Part shown: positions 6,796-8,233 of the stretch, piece by piece
Layout: every line of letters begins with the position of its first letter
Numbering within the stretch: the stretch's first letter is position 1
From: Lutispora sp.
GTDB taxonomy: Bacteria > Bacillota > Clostridia > Lutisporales > Lutisporaceae
Assembly (NCBI GenBank): GCA_030834765.1
Contig: JAUQXG010000281.1
Span: 1 to 8,233 of the forward strand
DNA: 8,233 nucleotides
Reading direction: 5' to 3'
Made by a program: the position numbers and the translations under genes
Notes under the pieces: model-generated
Database searches by the model: none
The model's input: only the letters and a program-made list of their open reading frames with translations
What the model was told of the DNA's origin: nothing

Positions 6796-6802
6796 AGGGG
6801 GA
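6796..6802 (+). promoter_or_regulatory. RBS of the chemoreceptor gene
   Basis: AGGGGGA lies 6 bases before the ATG at 6809 and supports that start. The preceding 150 bases (6651-6795) are AT-rich. I see no convincing promoter pair or intrinsic terminator in them. Confidence 0.7.
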
Positions 6803-6808
6803 ATATTC

Positions 6809-8203
6809 ATGTTTAAAAGGCTTAAAGAATTAAAGCGTGACAATAGCAATATAGAAAAAGCCAATATAAACTTACAAGAGCTATTCCGTTTATTTTCAGA
6901 AACAGAAGCAGGAAAATTCGTGCTGGCTGACAAATCCAAACTGGGAGACGAAACATTAGCAGCAGCTTGGGATAAAATAGCTAATGCGCTATATCTGGAG
7001 AAGAAAAATAAAATGTTGGAAGTGAATCAGATTCTGGGATATATCACAGAAATGACCTATGTAAAGGATATGGTAAGTGAAGCAAAGGTACAAAATGATG
7101 CAGCGCACTCAATAACTGCCAGCAGTGAAGAAATGAGCGCTTCTATTGAGGATGTCTCAGCCCGTACACAAAATGTAGCGAATCTCGCAAAGGACACATT
7201 AGATATTACATTCACATCAAATACAAATATGTTGGATGCTTTTTCATTTGTTCAGAAGTCCTTTGAATCAGTGAAAAATTTAAGTGATAATATGAATGTT
7301 CTAATAAGCAAAATGAAGCAAATCAATCAAGTAGTTGGTATCATAGGGGGAATCGCCGATCAGACTAATTTGCTGGCTCTAAATGCCAGCATAGAAGCCG
7401 CAAGAGCAGGAGACCAAGGCAAAGGCTTCAATGTAGTAGCTTCGGGAGTTAGAACACTGGCTGAGCATACAAAATCTTCAATAGGGGATATTCAAGACAG
7501 TATACAGGCTTTAAGCAATGAGCTGTCAAAAGCTGTAGCATATACCAACAAGACCGCAGATGAGCTGGAAACAGGGACTGGTCTTGTGAATCAAGTAATC
7601 GCTGCAAATAAGAAGGTTGTTGAGGCAGTGGAACAACTAAATAATGAAGCAACTCAAATCGCCGCAAACACCCAGGAACAAACTGCAGTAATGGAGGAAT
7701 TTACAAGCAAAGCAACCGAGCTGTCCCAATCGGCAGATAGTATCCTAAATACCTGCAATGAGACGGGGAAAGGAATTTTTAAGGTTAGTAAGCTGAATAA
7801 TCAAATAAGAATAGGCATGATTAAAGATACAAATAAACTTGAGGTAATTGATATTATAGATTTATCTAAGACAGATCATCTAAATTTAAGATGGCGTGTT
7901 TATAACATGCTGTTAGGCTATGAAATAATTGATGAAAATGTTGTAGGAAACCCTATGGATTGCAGACTAGGCAGATGGTATTACAGCGAAGGCAAAGAGA
8001 TTTTCAAAGACAATGCCATTTTCAAAAAAATCGAAAAACCACATAAATTATTGCATGAATGGGCAAAAGAATCCGTGGTGGCGGTTGCTTCAAATAATAT
8101 TTTAAAAGCTGAAAAAGCCTTTAGTGAGATGGATTTATACTCCAATGAAGTAATAGAGGCCCTAGATGAATTGAAAAAGTATATACTGAAAAACAGAATG
8201 TAA
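6809..8203 (+). CDS. Soluble methyl-accepting chemotaxis protein with C-terminal CZB zinc-binding domain
   Basis: The 464-residue protein has no membrane segment, so it is a cytoplasmic receptor. Residues 1-90 form a short helical N-terminal region with no sensory fold I can name. Residues about 95-325 are the MCP signalling coiled coil. Likely methylation segments are [12 protein letters not shown] (105-116) and [12 protein letters not shown] (287-298). The hairpin tip [20 protein letters not shown] (182-201), which contacts CheA and CheW, is intact. The conserved VVA(D/G)EVR after the tip reads VVASGVR (209-215), losing the usual Glu. The C-terminus (about 350-460) is a CZB domain: His357 in DHLNLRW, Cys385 in CRLGRWYY, and His412 and His416 in PHKLLHEW match the 3His/1Cys zinc site. 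CZB domains sense zinc or, through the zinc-bound Cys, oxidants such as hypochlorous acid. It follows the AEC gene by 158 bases; a link to organic-acid taxis is possible but unproven. Confidence 0.93.
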   Translation: MFKRLKELKRDNSNIEKANINLQELFRLFSETEAGKFVLADKSKLGDETLAAAWDKIANALYLEKKNKMLEVNQILGYITEMTYVKDMVSEAKVQNDAAHSITASSEEMSASIEDVSARTQNVANLAKDTLDITFTSNTNMLDAFSFVQKSFESVKNLSDNMNVLISKMKQINQVVGIIGGIADQTNLLALNASIEAARAGDQGKGFNVVASGVRTLAEHTKSSIGDIQDSIQALSNELSKAVAYTNKTADELETGTGLVNQVIAANKKVVEAVEQLNNEATQIAANTQEQTAVMEEFTSKATELSQSADSILNTCNETGKGIFKVSKLNNQIRIGMIKDTNKLEVIDIIDLSKTDHLNLRWRVYNMLLGYEIIDENVVGNPMDCRLGRWYYSEGKEIFKDNAIFKKIEKPHKLLHEWAKESVVAVASNNILKAEKAFSEMDLYSNEVIEALDELKKYILKNRM

Positions 8204-8233
8204 AATTGTTAGGCTACTTGGGGAAAAAAGGAT
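8204..8233 (+). other. Window end, non-coding tail
   Basis: These 30 bases follow the chemoreceptor stop. They end in a purine-rich GGGGAAAAAAGGA, which could be the ribosome binding site of a further gene beyond the window. No start codon is visible. Confidence 0.3.

Overview
The window is AT-rich. All seven recognisable genes are on the + strand, with strong AGGAGG-type ribosome binding sites. The protein families are a TAXI-type TRAP transporter with a lipoprotein receptor, a soluble CZB chemoreceptor and an AEC permease. Together these suggest a low-GC Gram-positive anaerobe (Bacillota, probably class Clostridia). The organism is inferred from style, not from a marker gene. No rRNA, tRNA, CRISPR array or mobile element is visible.

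Layout: positions 1-2326 hold a compact catabolic gene set. It starts with the 3' part of a DUF6282 amidohydrolase-like gene that begins before the window. Next comes a PIG-L-fold protein that closely resembles GalB (4-oxalomesaconate hydratase), then an RraA/HMG-CHA-aldolase family protein with an intact D-X20-R-D active-site motif. Positions 2397-5441 encode a TAXI-type TRAP importer: a lipoprotein solute receptor, then a fused DctQM permease. The two transporter genes are separated by a 168-base gap containing a long RNA hairpin (3448-3498). Positions 5442-5702 are a leader/trailer region with an imperfect inverted repeat (5551-5619). Positions 5703-6650 encode an AEC-family permease. Positions 6809-8203 encode a cytoplasmic chemoreceptor with a C-terminal zinc-binding CZB domain.

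Working model (inference): the TRAP system imports an organic acid. The DUF6282 protein may convert it (for example by lactone opening or isomerisation) to 4-oxalomesaconate or a close analogue. The GalB-like hydratase would form 4-carboxy-4-hydroxy-2-oxoadipate, and the aldolase would split this to pyruvate and oxaloacetate. In aerobic proteobacteria these are the last steps of gallate and protocatechuate 4,5-cleavage, downstream of an oxygenase. Here they sit beside an importer with no ring-cleaving oxygenase in view. This suggests an oxygen-independent use of the lower pathway, feeding on an externally supplied tricarboxylate or pyrone. The AEC permease and the chemoreceptor may be part of the same organic-acid response or simply adjacent genes.
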